Both the position numbers and the translations under genes were made by a program. Positions 35,004-43,050 of a stretch of 64,000 bases of DNA are shown here, piece after piece. The stretch's first letter is position 1, and every line of letters starts with the position of its first letter. Below the pieces are notes generated by a model, which was given only the letters and a program-made list of their open reading frames with translations, ran no database searches and was not told where the DNA came from. Origin of the DNA: Muriicola sp041358175 (lineage in GTDB: Bacteria; Bacteroidota; Bacteroidia; Flavobacteriales; Flavobacteriaceae); contig NZ_JBGKBE010000001.1 of NCBI RefSeq assembly GCF_041358175.1, positions 124,001 through 188,000 on the forward strand, written 5' to 3'.

Positions 35004-35366
35004 ATGGCTAAAGAACAACTGGATATCATCAAAGAAGCAGATCTGACCAACAATTGCCCTGAATGCTTTAACCAGGAGCTGAAACTAACCTTTTTTCAAA
35101 AGCATATTATAAGTCGGTTTTATAACAGAACCACCGCTGAAGTAAGTCAGGAAATACGCTGTCTCACCTGCGGCTCTGTCATTTACCCCGTATCGTGGAC
35201 GCAGGATATTGAGCGAAGTTTTGAGTATTTTCAAAAAATGGTTGTCCCTGAACCGAGGAGGACACGACTCACCAAACTAAGCCTTTGGCTAATTTTTCTC
35301 CTATTCGCAGTATCGGTTGCTCTGGTGTATATGTACTCCACCGGAATGTTTAAAGATGTGCTCTGA
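35004..35366 (+). CDS. Zinc-ribbon protein with C-terminal transmembrane helix
   Basis: A 120-residue protein with two CxxC pairs (C18-P-E-C21 and C51-L-T-C54), a likely zinc ribbon, followed by a basic segment and one C-terminal transmembrane helix (about 92-113). I do not recognise a named family. It begins 2 bp after the histidine kinase stop and is surely co-transcribed with it. Its 3' end overlaps the converging HIT gene by 17 bp. Confidence 0.75.
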   Translation: MAKEQLDIIKEADLTNNCPECFNQELKLTFFQKHIISRFYNRTTAEVSQEIRCLTCGSVIYPVSWTQDIERSFEYFQKMVVPEPRRTRLTKLSLWLIFLLFAVSVALVYMYSTGMFKDVL

Positions 35367-35739
35367 TTTTTTTAGCTACTTCTTCAAATTCATCCTTTGT
35401 CAGGCTAACTTTTTCCTGAAAAGTGGCATTAGCCATCTTCTGCAGGGGGATGAGGTGTACATGAACATGAGGGACCTCAAGGCCAATTACCGTCATACCT
35501 ACACGCTTACAGGGAATAGCTGCTTCCAGGGCGATACCTATTTTCCTTGCGAATTTCATCAGGCCTGCATAGGTCTCTTCATCCAGATCGAATAATCTAT
35601 CAACCTCTTTCTTAGGAACACAAAGGGTGTGCCCCACTGCGTTGGGATTGATGTCAAGAAAAGCAAAATAATTCTCGTCTTCGGCAATTTTGTAACTGGG
35701 AATTTCGCCTGAGATGATTTTGGTGAAAATGCTTGGCAT
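35350..35739 (-). CDS. HIT family nucleotide-binding hydrolase
   Basis: A 129-residue member of the histidine triad superfamily, probably Hint-like, hydrolysing nucleoside phosphoramidates or AMP-linked compounds. The triad HVHVH is at 91-95 (PHVHVHLIP). The frame continues upstream to 35838 into greA, but the family N-terminus MPSIFTKIISGEIPSYKIAE fixes the start at 35739. greA lies immediately upstream on the same strand. Confidence 0.93.
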   Translation of the reverse strand: MPSIFTKIISGEIPSYKIAEDENYFAFLDINPNAVGHTLCVPKKEVDRLFDLDEETYAGLMKFARKIGIALEAAIPCKRVGMTVIGLEVPHVHVHLIPLQKMANATFQEKVSLTKDEFEEVAKKIRAHL

Positions 35740-35809
35740 AGTTAGAGTATTAATGAAAAAAAAATCCTGCCATAGAAATGACAGGAGTAAAGATAAATAT
35801 TTTTCTTCC

Positions 35810-36286
35810 TCAGTTCCTGGTGATCTCCAATATTTCAAATTTCAATGTCCCATTAGGGACGCTGATCTCAGCTGTATCTCCTACTTGTTTCCCCAGTAGC
35901 CCCTTCCCGATAGGTGAAGTCACAGATATCTTTCCCGACTTTAGGTCTGCTTCGCTTTCGGCCACAAGGGTATATTTCATCTCCATCCTATTTTGCTTAT
36001 TGCGGAGTTTAACTGTAGATAATACCAATACTTTGGAAGTATCCAATTGGGATTCATCAATGAGGCGGGCATTGGCCAATGTTTCTTCCAGTTTAGCTAT
36101 TTTCAATTCGAGGTGACCCTGCGCTTCCTTGGCAGCGTCGTATTCAGCATTTTCAGATAAATCCCCTTTATCCCTTGCATCTGCTATCGCCTGCGAGGCT
36201 TTAGGGCGTTCTATATCCCTTAAATGATTGAGTTCTTCCTTCAATTTCTTTAGTCCTTCCGCGGTGTAATAAGACACATTACTCAT
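35810..36286 (-). CDS. greA: Transcription elongation factor GreA
   Basis: Rescues stalled RNA polymerase by stimulating transcript cleavage. The 158-residue protein has the N-terminal coiled coil with the acidic tip (GDLSENAEYDAAKEAQ near 44-60) and the C-terminal FKBP-like domain (VTSPIGKGLLGKQVGD). Normal length. It is followed by the HIT gene at 70 bp. A -7 element is seen upstream at 36364-36371 on the minus strand. Confidence 0.97.
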   Translation of the reverse strand: MSNVSYYTAEGLKKLKEELNHLRDIERPKASQAIADARDKGDLSENAEYDAAKEAQGHLELKIAKLEETLANARLIDESQLDTSKVLVLSTVKLRNKQNRMEMKYTLVAESEADLKSGKISVTSPIGKGLLGKQVGDTAEISVPNGTLKFEILEITRN

Positions 36287-36363
36287 ATCGTCTTCATTTT
36301 ATAAATAGAAAATCCCCTGCATCTTCCACCCGGTTGTGGGTGTATTTTAGAGAGGATTATGGC

Positions 36364-36371
36364 CAAAGATA
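36364..36371 (-). promoter_or_regulatory. -7 promoter element of greA
   Basis: Minus-strand TATCTTTG fits the Bacteroidota -7 consensus, 78 bp upstream of the greA ATG, implying a leader of about 70 bases. The -33 is unclear. Confidence 0.4.
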
Positions 36372-36419
36372 CAGATTTTTTGATGAATTTTGCAGTATCA
36401 TCCAATTCACGGAAGACCT

Positions 36420-36854
36420 ATGAGATCTGTTCGATTCCTCTTTTTGTTCATTTTCCTGCTCGCTTGTAATAATGACCAGGGACAAAGAAATCCTTATTTA
36501 CAGGAAATAGGATTCCGGTTTGAGATCAACCTCAATCTCCCGCTTTACAGTCCGCTTACCAACGCCGGTAATGCCGTTTATATTGGAGCACAGGGAGTTG
36601 GAATCCGGGGAGTTTTTGTGATGAATACCGGATTCACCTACAGGGTCTTTGAAGCCAGCTGCCCCAATCATTCCCCAAGTCCCTGCTCTACCACAGAACT
36701 AAACGGACAGACAGCGATATGCAGCTGTGAGGGATTTGAATACAGTCTTTTTACCGGGCAACAATTCTCCATACCTGATGACGGGAAGAGATATTACAAT
36801 ATGCTGGAATACCAGGCATCCCAAAGTGGAAATATTATAGTGATCAGCAACTGA
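36420..36854 (+). CDS. Lipoprotein with degenerate Rieske-like cluster motif
   Basis: A 144-residue lipoprotein: signal MRSVRFLFLFIFLLAC with lipobox Cys16. The core resembles a Rieske fold, with a first loop CPNHSPSPC (81-89) and a second loop CSCEGFEYS (101-109). A standard Rieske site needs CxH and CxxH; here the first loop has Cys81 and His84 with altered spacing, and Glu104 stands where the second His belongs, so normal 2Fe-2S binding is doubtful. Start at 36420 gives the signal peptide; the frame is open 30 bp further. It stands alone between greA and the TonB receptor. Confidence 0.72.
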   Translation: MRSVRFLFLFIFLLACNNDQGQRNPYLQEIGFRFEINLNLPLYSPLTNAGNAVYIGAQGVGIRGVFVMNTGFTYRVFEASCPNHSPSPCSTTELNGQTAICSCEGFEYSLFTGQQFSIPDDGKRYYNMLEYQASQSGNIIVISN

Positions 36855-36889
36855 CCTCCGCTGTATCCAACAACCCGTTTAACGAACCC

Positions 36890-39061
36890 TTAAAACTCCA
36901 TTTGTATCCCTATAAGTGCATTGATCCCGGCCTGGGGATAAAACCCTGCACCTTCTATTGTTGTAGTGGTTCCGGGATTGCTAAAATCGTCATCAAATGT
37001 GAAAAAATAACCGTTAGACACGTACTTGGCATCAAAGATATTATTTACCAGGGCCGACAAGACTATCCTTTTCAGCAAAGCCCGTGGTTTGATCTCATAC
37101 GACACATTAAAGTCGGTTTGGGAATACGCTTCCAGCACCGATGAATCGGCATCAATATTTCCCATGTACTGCTTCCCAACATATTTGGTTAGCAAGGCAA
37201 GTGTAAATTCTGAACTTGGCTGATAAGCAATCCGGTTTCCAATGACCAACCCCGGGGAATAGGAGATATTTGTATTTCCCAATTCCTCCAAAATTCCATC
37301 TCTTTGAAAGACATAGTCTATATTTTTATTTGTGCTCAAGGCCAGGTTGGGTTGCCATAAAAAGGATTTTCCGAGCTTCAGTGCCGCATCAATCTCCAAA
37401 CCGAGGCGGTAACTATCACCAATATTTGCCCTTAGCGGTGCCCCTACATCATTTAATTCCCCTGTTAGAACTAACTGATCTTTATATCTCATATAAAAGA
37501 GATTTGTATTGATCTGAATATCAGGAGTGACCAACCTCCAGCCAAGCTCCAGATCATTGAGGCGTTCCGGTTTTGGGTTGCCATTTTCATAGTCATTTCG
37601 GTTTGGTTCGCGGTTAGCCACAGCCCAGGAAAAGTAAAAATTGTTATTCGTATCCAGATCGTAAGTCAGTCCGGCTTTCGGATTGAAGAAATTAAAAGTG
37701 TCGTCTACAAGTCCGGTTTCATTCCCATTGGCTTGATACGCAACGGAGCGCAACTGCAGATCCCCGTAAAAGCTCCATCTGTCATTCCATTTATGATTCA
37801 CCTTTGCAAACACATTAAAATCAGTTTTTCTTGAATTATCGTCATAATACCGATCCCTGATATCGGCTTCTGGTGCAAAACGGGCCCAAATTACCTCCCC
37901 AAAATGGTCTCCTTCATACAGGTTATATCCTCCTCCAAGGATAAACTTTGTTTTTTCAAAATCCTTATTCAGCGAAAACCCCGTGCCATAGAAATCATTG
38001 TCGAGCCACCTCCTCCTCACCAAGTCGGTTTCAGTTATAGTTTCTCCATTAACAGTAATGGCATCGTAGCCATAGGTGTCAAAATCATCATCTTCCCTGT
38101 ACTGCTCAAAATATCCTCTCCCTCTGGTATAATGAAAGGCTAAACTTGAATTCCAGCCCTGCCCCAGATTCTGATTCCAGTGGAGTTGAGCATGGTCTTG
38201 TTTATAATTGTCTACTTCGTTTTCATAAAACCTGGTCTCTCCATTCTCATCAGTATATTGTCCTGCTGGATTAAATCTACGATCCGTGGCCAGGGTTTGG
38301 GCATCTATACCAAAATAAGCCTGATAGGTAATTTCATGCCCGCCGAAAAGTAAGGCCTTTACAAGTGTATTCCCGTCCCTGAAGGCACCTTGCAGAAAAT
38401 AGGAATCAAGGGCAGAAGAAGCTCTGTCTATGTACCCATCAGAAATGATCCTCGAGAGTCGGCCTGAAAATTCAAAGGCCTCATTGAGCAAGCCTGTGGA
38501 AAACTTTACATTATTCCTCATGGTATTAAAACTCCCATAGGAGGTAGCCAGTTGTGCGTATCCTTCTTCAGATACGGCATCTGTAAGCAGGTTGAGGCTA
38601 GCTCCAAAGGCGCCGGCGCCGTTAGTAGAAGTTCCAACACCTCGTTGTAACTGCAGGTCTTCGGTAGATGAGGCAAAATCGGGCAAATTCACCCAGAAAG
38701 TACCGTGAGACTCTGAATCGTTATACGGAATACCATTAATAGTAACATTCACCCGTGTGGCATCGCTCCCCCTTACCCTTATACCGGTATATCCCACTCC
38801 TGCTCCCGCATCGGAAGTAGTTACAACAGAAGGAAGAAAATTCAAAAGAATAGGAATGTCCTGACCCAGGTTCCTGGGTGCTAATTCTGCCTTGGTAATA
38901 TTAGAGAAGGTTACGGGTGATTCTTTGGTTACCCTTACGGATGAAACCAATACCTCATCCAGGATAATTTCTTTGGCCAGGGTGGTGTCTTTCGCCTGCT
39001 CCTGACCAAAGGCCATTCCCAGAGTTCCGATGATTACTGAAAAAATAATTCCTCTTTTCAT
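36890..39061 (-). CDS. TonB-dependent outer-membrane receptor, probably for thiamine
   Basis: A 723-residue receptor with a signal peptide (about 1-19), a plug domain (about 45-160, with TKAELAPRNLGQDIPILLNF and GIRVRGSDATRVNVTING), a 22-strand barrel, and a C-terminus ending in Phe (IGIQMEF). It imports a scarce nutrient across the outer membrane using TonB energy. The specific substrate is inferred from the TPP riboswitch in its leader and from thiamine-type genes directly upstream. The N-terminal carboxypeptidase-like domain of SusC proteins is absent, consistent with a vitamin receptor. Confidence 0.93.
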   Translation of the reverse strand: MKRGIIFSVIIGTLGMAFGQEQAKDTTLAKEIILDEVLVSSVRVTKESPVTFSNITKAELAPRNLGQDIPILLNFLPSVVTTSDAGAGVGYTGIRVRGSDATRVNVTINGIPYNDSESHGTFWVNLPDFASSTEDLQLQRGVGTSTNGAGAFGASLNLLTDAVSEEGYAQLATSYGSFNTMRNNVKFSTGLLNEAFEFSGRLSRIISDGYIDRASSALDSYFLQGAFRDGNTLVKALLFGGHEITYQAYFGIDAQTLATDRRFNPAGQYTDENGETRFYENEVDNYKQDHAQLHWNQNLGQGWNSSLAFHYTRGRGYFEQYREDDDFDTYGYDAITVNGETITETDLVRRRWLDNDFYGTGFSLNKDFEKTKFILGGGYNLYEGDHFGEVIWARFAPEADIRDRYYDDNSRKTDFNVFAKVNHKWNDRWSFYGDLQLRSVAYQANGNETGLVDDTFNFFNPKAGLTYDLDTNNNFYFSWAVANREPNRNDYENGNPKPERLNDLELGWRLVTPDIQINTNLFYMRYKDQLVLTGELNDVGAPLRANIGDSYRLGLEIDAALKLGKSFLWQPNLALSTNKNIDYVFQRDGILEELGNTNISYSPGLVIGNRIAYQPSSEFTLALLTKYVGKQYMGNIDADSSVLEAYSQTDFNVSYEIKPRALLKRIVLSALVNNIFDAKYVSNGYFFTFDDDFSNPGTTTTIEGAGFYPQAGINALIGIQMEF

Positions 39062-39194
39062 TCATTTTGCTTTATGAATAAAAGGGGTAATTATTCAATT
39101 AATAATTTCTGAAACTATTTGATACCCATTTGGAAAGAGTCGAACATGGGTCTGATTCTTTCTCAAGTCCGGAACTTTTTTTATAAAAATCCGG

Positions 39195-39287
39195 ATCCCT
39201 TGGCGGCATTACCCGCCCAGGTTCATTGGGTATACTCTCAGCCTGTTTTGTTCCTCAGGGAAGAAAAACTCCACAGGCACCCCTTTG
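39195..39287 (-). promoter_or_regulatory. TPP (thiamine pyrophosphate) riboswitch
   Basis: The minus strand reads the full THI-box pattern: GGGGTGCCTGT, a variable P3 arm closed by ACAGGC, CTGAGAGTATACCC, ATGAACCTG, and GGGTAATGCCGCCAAGGGA. All invariant core elements (CUGAGA, ACC-CUUUGAACCUG equivalent, GGGUAAUGCC) are present in order and spacing. It lies about 135 bases upstream of the TonB receptor start, in a 286-bp gap without genes. Downstream are a hairpin built from two TCCGGA blocks around an A/T core (about 39169-39195) and ACCCAT/ATGGGT arms (39123-39153); no classical terminator U tract follows, so control may be translational. Confidence 0.95.
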
Positions 39288-39347
39288 AGATAAGACAAAG
39301 ATAAGTACTCGATTCGGAATAATACTAAAATAAAAGGGGATCCTTTC

Positions 39348-40889
39348 TTAATTTACCTGATGCGCAGGTTTTAGTAGGTCGTTCACGGTTTTCACCGGAT
39401 TAAAGGTAGAGGATGGTACTTCTACAAAAATAGTATTCCAGTAAGCCATAGCGCCATTCCATAGTCCTGGAAGTTCAAGTGCCTTGAGTTCTTTTCCCTC
39501 TTTTGTTTTCCGGGTGATAAACCCCTGCTTCTCATCCACGTAATTCATGAGGTTAAACTTATTCCCTTTAAAATCCTTTACTCCGCAAACAAGATCAACA
39601 GGATTAAAATGTGTTGCTTTTTTAAAGATAGCCGTCTGCTGTTCATGGCTGAGATCGACCTGGGCAGATTCAACGATTTGCAAACTTATATTTCCATTTC
39701 TGTCCTTAACCCAGTACGGACCACCTCCGGGTTCACCCTCATTCTTTACCATCCCACAAACGCGTATAGGTCTGTTGAGCTTATCCTTCAGGATCTCTAT
39801 CTGCTGACCCAGGGTAAATCCCGAGAAATTTTCAGAAAAGCGCACATTGAGATCGTTTTCAAGAAATGATTTTACTTCATCCAGTGTATTCCCGTCCATG
39901 GTCTGCTCCTCAAGGATGTTTGAAAAATTAAAAATCTGCTCCTGCAGTTCAAGAAGTACGCCGGCCAGTACTTTTTTCGATCTTGCTATCTCATCGCATT
40001 TGTCGCGCGTAACTACATTGTCGATATTTTTAATAAAGATAATATCCGCATCCTGCTGATCGAGGTTTTGGATTAATGCTCCGTGCCCCCCCGGTCTGAA
40101 CAGCACAGAATTATCCTCATTCCTGAAAGGCTGATTATCGGGGGTGACGGCAATGGTATCTGTAGCCTGACTCTGATAAGAGTAGTCTACTATAAAATTG
40201 GTGTCTGTCCGTTCAGACGCCCGTTTTCCCACCTTCTTTAGTTCAGTGTTAAAAAGAGTCTGGTGTTGTTCTGAAATAGTAAAATGGAGAAAGGCTTTGT
40301 CCTTAGACCTGGCATAGTAGGCAGCTTCTAAAAGATGCTCTTCAAAAGGAGTCACCAGATGGTCTTTGTATTTGTGAAAAGGCAGTAAGCCCTTGGGGTA
40401 AAATCCATAATTTAATCCTTCCTCACTCAACAATTCTTTTACGAAGGCGTATTTCGAGCTATCCTCAGATAGATTCTTTTGCCCAATGCGCTTTAAAACC
40501 ATTTCATAAAATGGAAGTTCAGTGGCTCGCTCAAAAAACTCCCCTATTTCCTTTTGTTCTTTTCGGTCCACATATGAAGAGAAACGCTCTTTATCAGGTT
40601 TGTAAGTGTCGAGAAAGTTGAAAAGCGACTTAAACATCCTGGATGCTGCCCCGGAGGCAGGAACAAACTTCAGCAGGGAGAGCTTGGACTGTGAACTTTC
40701 GAATTTCTCCACCAATCTTTTATCCTGTTTCGCATCGGTTTTTAATATGCCATCCCCTACAACAGCAGGACCATGGAGGTTGATAAAAGGGATGCCTTCC
40801 ACAAAGGTCCGTATCTGGGCTTCTACCGTTTTCCTGCTGATTCCTTTTTCCTCTAACTGCCTTATATCCCTTTGAGTAAATTCAATCAT
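39348..40889 (-). CDS. DUF4301 protein
   Basis: A 513-residue cytoplasmic protein of the DUF4301 family, known mainly from Bacteroidota and without assigned function. Segments such as KFVPASGAASRMFKSLFNFL, VLFRPGGHGALIQNLDQQDA and DIIFIKNIDNVV resemble a nucleotidyltransferase-type fold (sugar-phosphate or nucleotide binding), which is inference. It overlaps the NadR-like kinase stop by 8 bp, so it is in the PnuC-kinase operon, and is immediately upstream of the TPP riboswitch and TonB receptor. A part in thiamine salvage is possible from this context. Confidence 0.88.
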   Translation of the reverse strand: MIEFTQRDIRQLEEKGISRKTVEAQIRTFVEGIPFINLHGPAVVGDGILKTDAKQDKRLVEKFESSQSKLSLLKFVPASGAASRMFKSLFNFLDTYKPDKERFSSYVDRKEQKEIGEFFERATELPFYEMVLKRIGQKNLSEDSSKYAFVKELLSEEGLNYGFYPKGLLPFHKYKDHLVTPFEEHLLEAAYYARSKDKAFLHFTISEQHQTLFNTELKKVGKRASERTDTNFIVDYSYQSQATDTIAVTPDNQPFRNEDNSVLFRPGGHGALIQNLDQQDADIIFIKNIDNVVTRDKCDEIARSKKVLAGVLLELQEQIFNFSNILEEQTMDGNTLDEVKSFLENDLNVRFSENFSGFTLGQQIEILKDKLNRPIRVCGMVKNEGEPGGGPYWVKDRNGNISLQIVESAQVDLSHEQQTAIFKKATHFNPVDLVCGVKDFKGNKFNLMNYVDEKQGFITRKTKEGKELKALELPGLWNGAMAYWNTIFVEVPSSTFNPVKTVNDLLKPAHQVN

Positions 40890-41448
40890 TCGCTAATATT
40901 TGGTCTATGTGCTCTATGGCTATCTTAAGTCTCTTCTCTGGTTCCCCTTTTAAAATAACAAAATTTCTGTTGTACTTCTCAAGGGTATCCTTAAAGTATA
41001 AATACATCTTCTCTCTTTCATCCGGTTTGTCTCTGAGATCATCTTTAACCCAGGGAGTATCAATGTAGGTTAGAAGATACAAATCATATTGATTTTCAAG
41101 GGCATATTTTTCGAGAATTGGATCTGTATAGCCCAGGTAATACGCCTCTGAGTAAACTTTTGTTTCAAGCAGATCGGTATCGCAAATCAACAGATCCTTT
41201 ACTTTTTTAGTATACTCATTTTCCAATCGTATTTGTCCCTCAGCAATAGGAAGAAGGTCATGTGGTTCACATGTTTTATGTTCCCTGTCCCATTTATTCT
41301 GCAGGTATTCCCTGGCATATTCCGGAACCCAGAGCGTATTGTAATAGGAGGCTAATTGCTGTGAAAGGGTAGTCTTACCAGTGGATTCGGGGCCAAACAA
41401 TACGATTTTTACAACGTCTGAAGGGATTTGTTTAAGTCTTTCTTCCAT
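40882..41448 (-). CDS. NadR-like P-loop kinase (ribosylnicotinamide-kinase type)
   Basis: A 188-residue ATP-binding protein with Walker A GPESTGKTT (19-27) near the N-terminus, and VPEYAREYLQNKW and ICDTDLLETKVYSEAYY that match the kinase domain of NadR. That domain phosphorylates nicotinamide riboside; here the protein is flanked by PnuC and thiamine-linked genes, so thiamine as substrate is also possible. The frame goes on to 41511 inside pnuC, but MEERLKQIPSDVVKIVLFGP gives the natural start. It overlaps PnuC by 40 bp and DUF4301 by 8 bp. Confidence 0.85.
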   Translation of the reverse strand: MEERLKQIPSDVVKIVLFGPESTGKTTLSQQLASYYNTLWVPEYAREYLQNKWDREHKTCEPHDLLPIAEGQIRLENEYTKKVKDLLICDTDLLETKVYSEAYYLGYTDPILEKYALENQYDLYLLTYIDTPWVKDDLRDKPDEREKMYLYFKDTLEKYNRNFVILKGEPEKRLKIAIEHIDQILAND

Positions 41449-42041
41449 GCTAAATAACCTTGAACGGCCAGGATGGTAAAGATAAGATATTGAAGAGAAA
41501 GCATACCCCATCCTCTATAAGCATATAAGGGAACGGTAATAATATCTGCGAAAATCCAGAGGGTCCAGTTCTCCAGTTTTTTATTCGCCATGTACCACAT
41601 GGCGGTAAAGAATACGCCCGAAGTAAAGATATCGATGTAATTAGCGCCTTCAAGCAGGGTGCCGAATCCCCTGTAGACCCCATATGTAACACCCATGGTC
41701 ATCAGAAATAGCCCGAAACCTATTAATTTTTCCCTGGTATTGGTCCTGGTAATGTGGACTACTCTTTCATTACCTTTCACCCTGGCCCAATTCCACCAGC
41801 CGTATATGCTCATAACAGAATAGTAAAAATTCATCATCATGTCCCCGAAAAGCGCATCGACATAAAAAAGATAGACGGTAATTACGGTAGCCACCAGACC
41901 GGTTGGATATACCAGGATATTCTCTTTTTTAGCATAGACAACACTGGCAATCCCGAAAAAAAAAGCAATCGCTTCAAGTACAATCAGGTAAGGTTCCCTA
42001 CCCATGTACGGATCGAGGAAAAAATCAGAAATGTGGTTCAT
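41409..42041 (-). CDS. PnuC/PnuT family vitamin transporter
   Basis: A 210-residue inner-membrane protein with about seven hydrophobic segments. YGWWNWARVKG (near 81-91) and ENWTLWIFADIITVPLY in the C-terminal half are typical of PnuC, a facilitator for nicotinamide riboside; the closely related PnuT carries thiamine. The two cannot be told apart from sequence here. The adjoining MTH1187-type protein and the TPP riboswitch downstream favour PnuT, while the NadR-like kinase would fit PnuC. It overlaps its neighbours on both sides. Confidence 0.9.
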   Translation of the reverse strand: MNHISDFFLDPYMGREPYLIVLEAIAFFFGIASVVYAKKENILVYPTGLVATVITVYLFYVDALFGDMMMNFYYSVMSIYGWWNWARVKGNERVVHITRTNTREKLIGFGLFLMTMGVTYGVYRGFGTLLEGANYIDIFTSGVFFTAMWYMANKKLENWTLWIFADIITVPLYAYRGWGMLSLQYLIFTILAVQGYLAWKKDLNKSLQTL

Positions 42042-42285
42042 ACTCGCTGCGATCTGTTTTTACAATTTTCATAAACAGTAAACCATTGTCGAGCGTCTCA
42101 AAGACTTCTTTTAAATGGGTTTGGATTAGATTCATCACCTGATCATAGGGTCCGTATACTTGTGTGCTCAGTGGATTTTCAATTACCCGCAAGTCTGACG
42201 CCCTGAGCGATTTTATAAAAGCTATAACAGGCTCTTCAAACTGATCCTGTAGCGGACTAAGGGTAAGTTCAACTGAAATATTCAT
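42025..42285 (-). CDS. Thiamine-binding protein, MTH1187/YkoF-like
   Basis: An 86-residue ferredoxin-like fold protein. ISVELTLSPLQDQFEEPV at the start and the alternating beta-alpha-beta pattern to KIVKTDRSEYEPHF fit the MTH1187/YkoF-like family, members of which bind thiamine. It overlaps the PnuC/PnuT start by 17 bp and follows the phosphopantetheinyl transferase by 9 bp. I infer it binds thiamine in the cytoplasm in connection with uptake. Confidence 0.82.
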   Translation of the reverse strand: MNISVELTLSPLQDQFEEPVIAFIKSLRASDLRVIENPLSTQVYGPYDQVMNLIQTHLKEVFETLDNGLLFMKIVKTDRSEYEPHF

Positions 42286-42294
42286 CGACTTTCT

Positions 42295-42966
42295 TTATTG
42301 TTTTTGGATTAAATATTCTTCTGATCCCTCAGACTTTATCTGCATGGCATAGGCACACGTAAATCCTTCAAATTCAAGAAAACGGACCTTAAAAAAGAAA
42401 GAGGTACCATTGAGGCGTATCAATCCGGTGGTCATCCCACTATCCATTTCAAAATCTTCGATATCTATGTTTTTAAGGAAACTGAGTCCGATAGTTGAAT
42501 TGATTTTGTAGAGGGATTCCTTAGCCCCCCAGACCACCGTTAGTTTTCTCATCAGGCCGTGAGGGTCCGAAAAGGAACCGTATTCTTCAATAGGGGTAAA
42601 CTTATGGGCAATTTTCAGGATCTTTTCCCTTTGTTTCTCGATATCAATACCTACAGGTATGTCATTACTGATGATTATTCCAGTGAATTGATAGGAATGG
42701 GTTATGGAAATAAATGATCCATCCTTTAAATGTGGTTTTCCGAGATCGTCGTAGTACAAATCCTGATCGGTATACCCTTCTTCAGCCATCAGATGCCTGA
42801 TGCTCAGAAAACCCCTGCGATGAAGTTCCGACTTCATTCCCCGGTATCGTTCATTACAATGAGGCGTTAAAGTGATCCCCTCAGCCAGTGCATCTTCCTT
42901 TTCTGATATCTTCCAGATATGTATTCGAATCCCGGGATTTATTGTTATTGTTTTGTAAAGGGGCAT
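42295..42966 (-). CDS. 4'-phosphopantetheinyl transferase superfamily protein
   Basis: Transfers phosphopantetheine from CoA to carrier proteins. The 223-residue protein has the metal and CoA-binding motifs of Sfp-type enzymes, VGIDIE (105-110) and WGAKESLYK (146-154). The frame continues 12 codons upstream to 43002, but MPLYKTITINPGIRIHIWKI is the natural start. Its carrier protein is not in the window. It starts the minus-strand series that continues through the thiamine genes and is divergent from ahcY. Confidence 0.9.
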   Translation of the reverse strand: MPLYKTITINPGIRIHIWKISEKEDALAEGITLTPHCNERYRGMKSELHRRGFLSIRHLMAEEGYTDQDLYYDDLGKPHLKDGSFISITHSYQFTGIIISNDIPVGIDIEKQREKILKIAHKFTPIEEYGSFSDPHGLMRKLTVVWGAKESLYKINSTIGLSFLKNIDIEDFEMDSGMTTGLIRLNGTSFFFKVRFLEFEGFTCAYAMQIKSEGSEEYLIQKQ

Positions 42967-42986
42967 GGGAGTTTTTAAGTTATCAC

Positions 42987-42994
42987 TATCTTTG
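42987..42994 (+). promoter_or_regulatory. -7 promoter element of ahcY
   Basis: TATCTTTG matches the Bacteroidota -7 consensus, 56 bp before the ATG at 43051. A short GCGG-GAAA-CCGC hairpin (43009-43020) lies in the leader. The -33 element is weak. Confidence 0.45.
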
Positions 42995-43050
42995 AGGTCC
43001 AAAAAAAAGCGGGAAACCGCGTGCTAACGAAAGTAAAAATAAAAAAAGAG

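Noticed and set aside
43009..43020. GCGG-GAAA-CCGC hairpin in the ahcY leader as a possible SAH riboswitch
   Set aside because: Only a four-bp stem with GNRA loop is present; the larger conserved core of SAH riboswitches is not seen.
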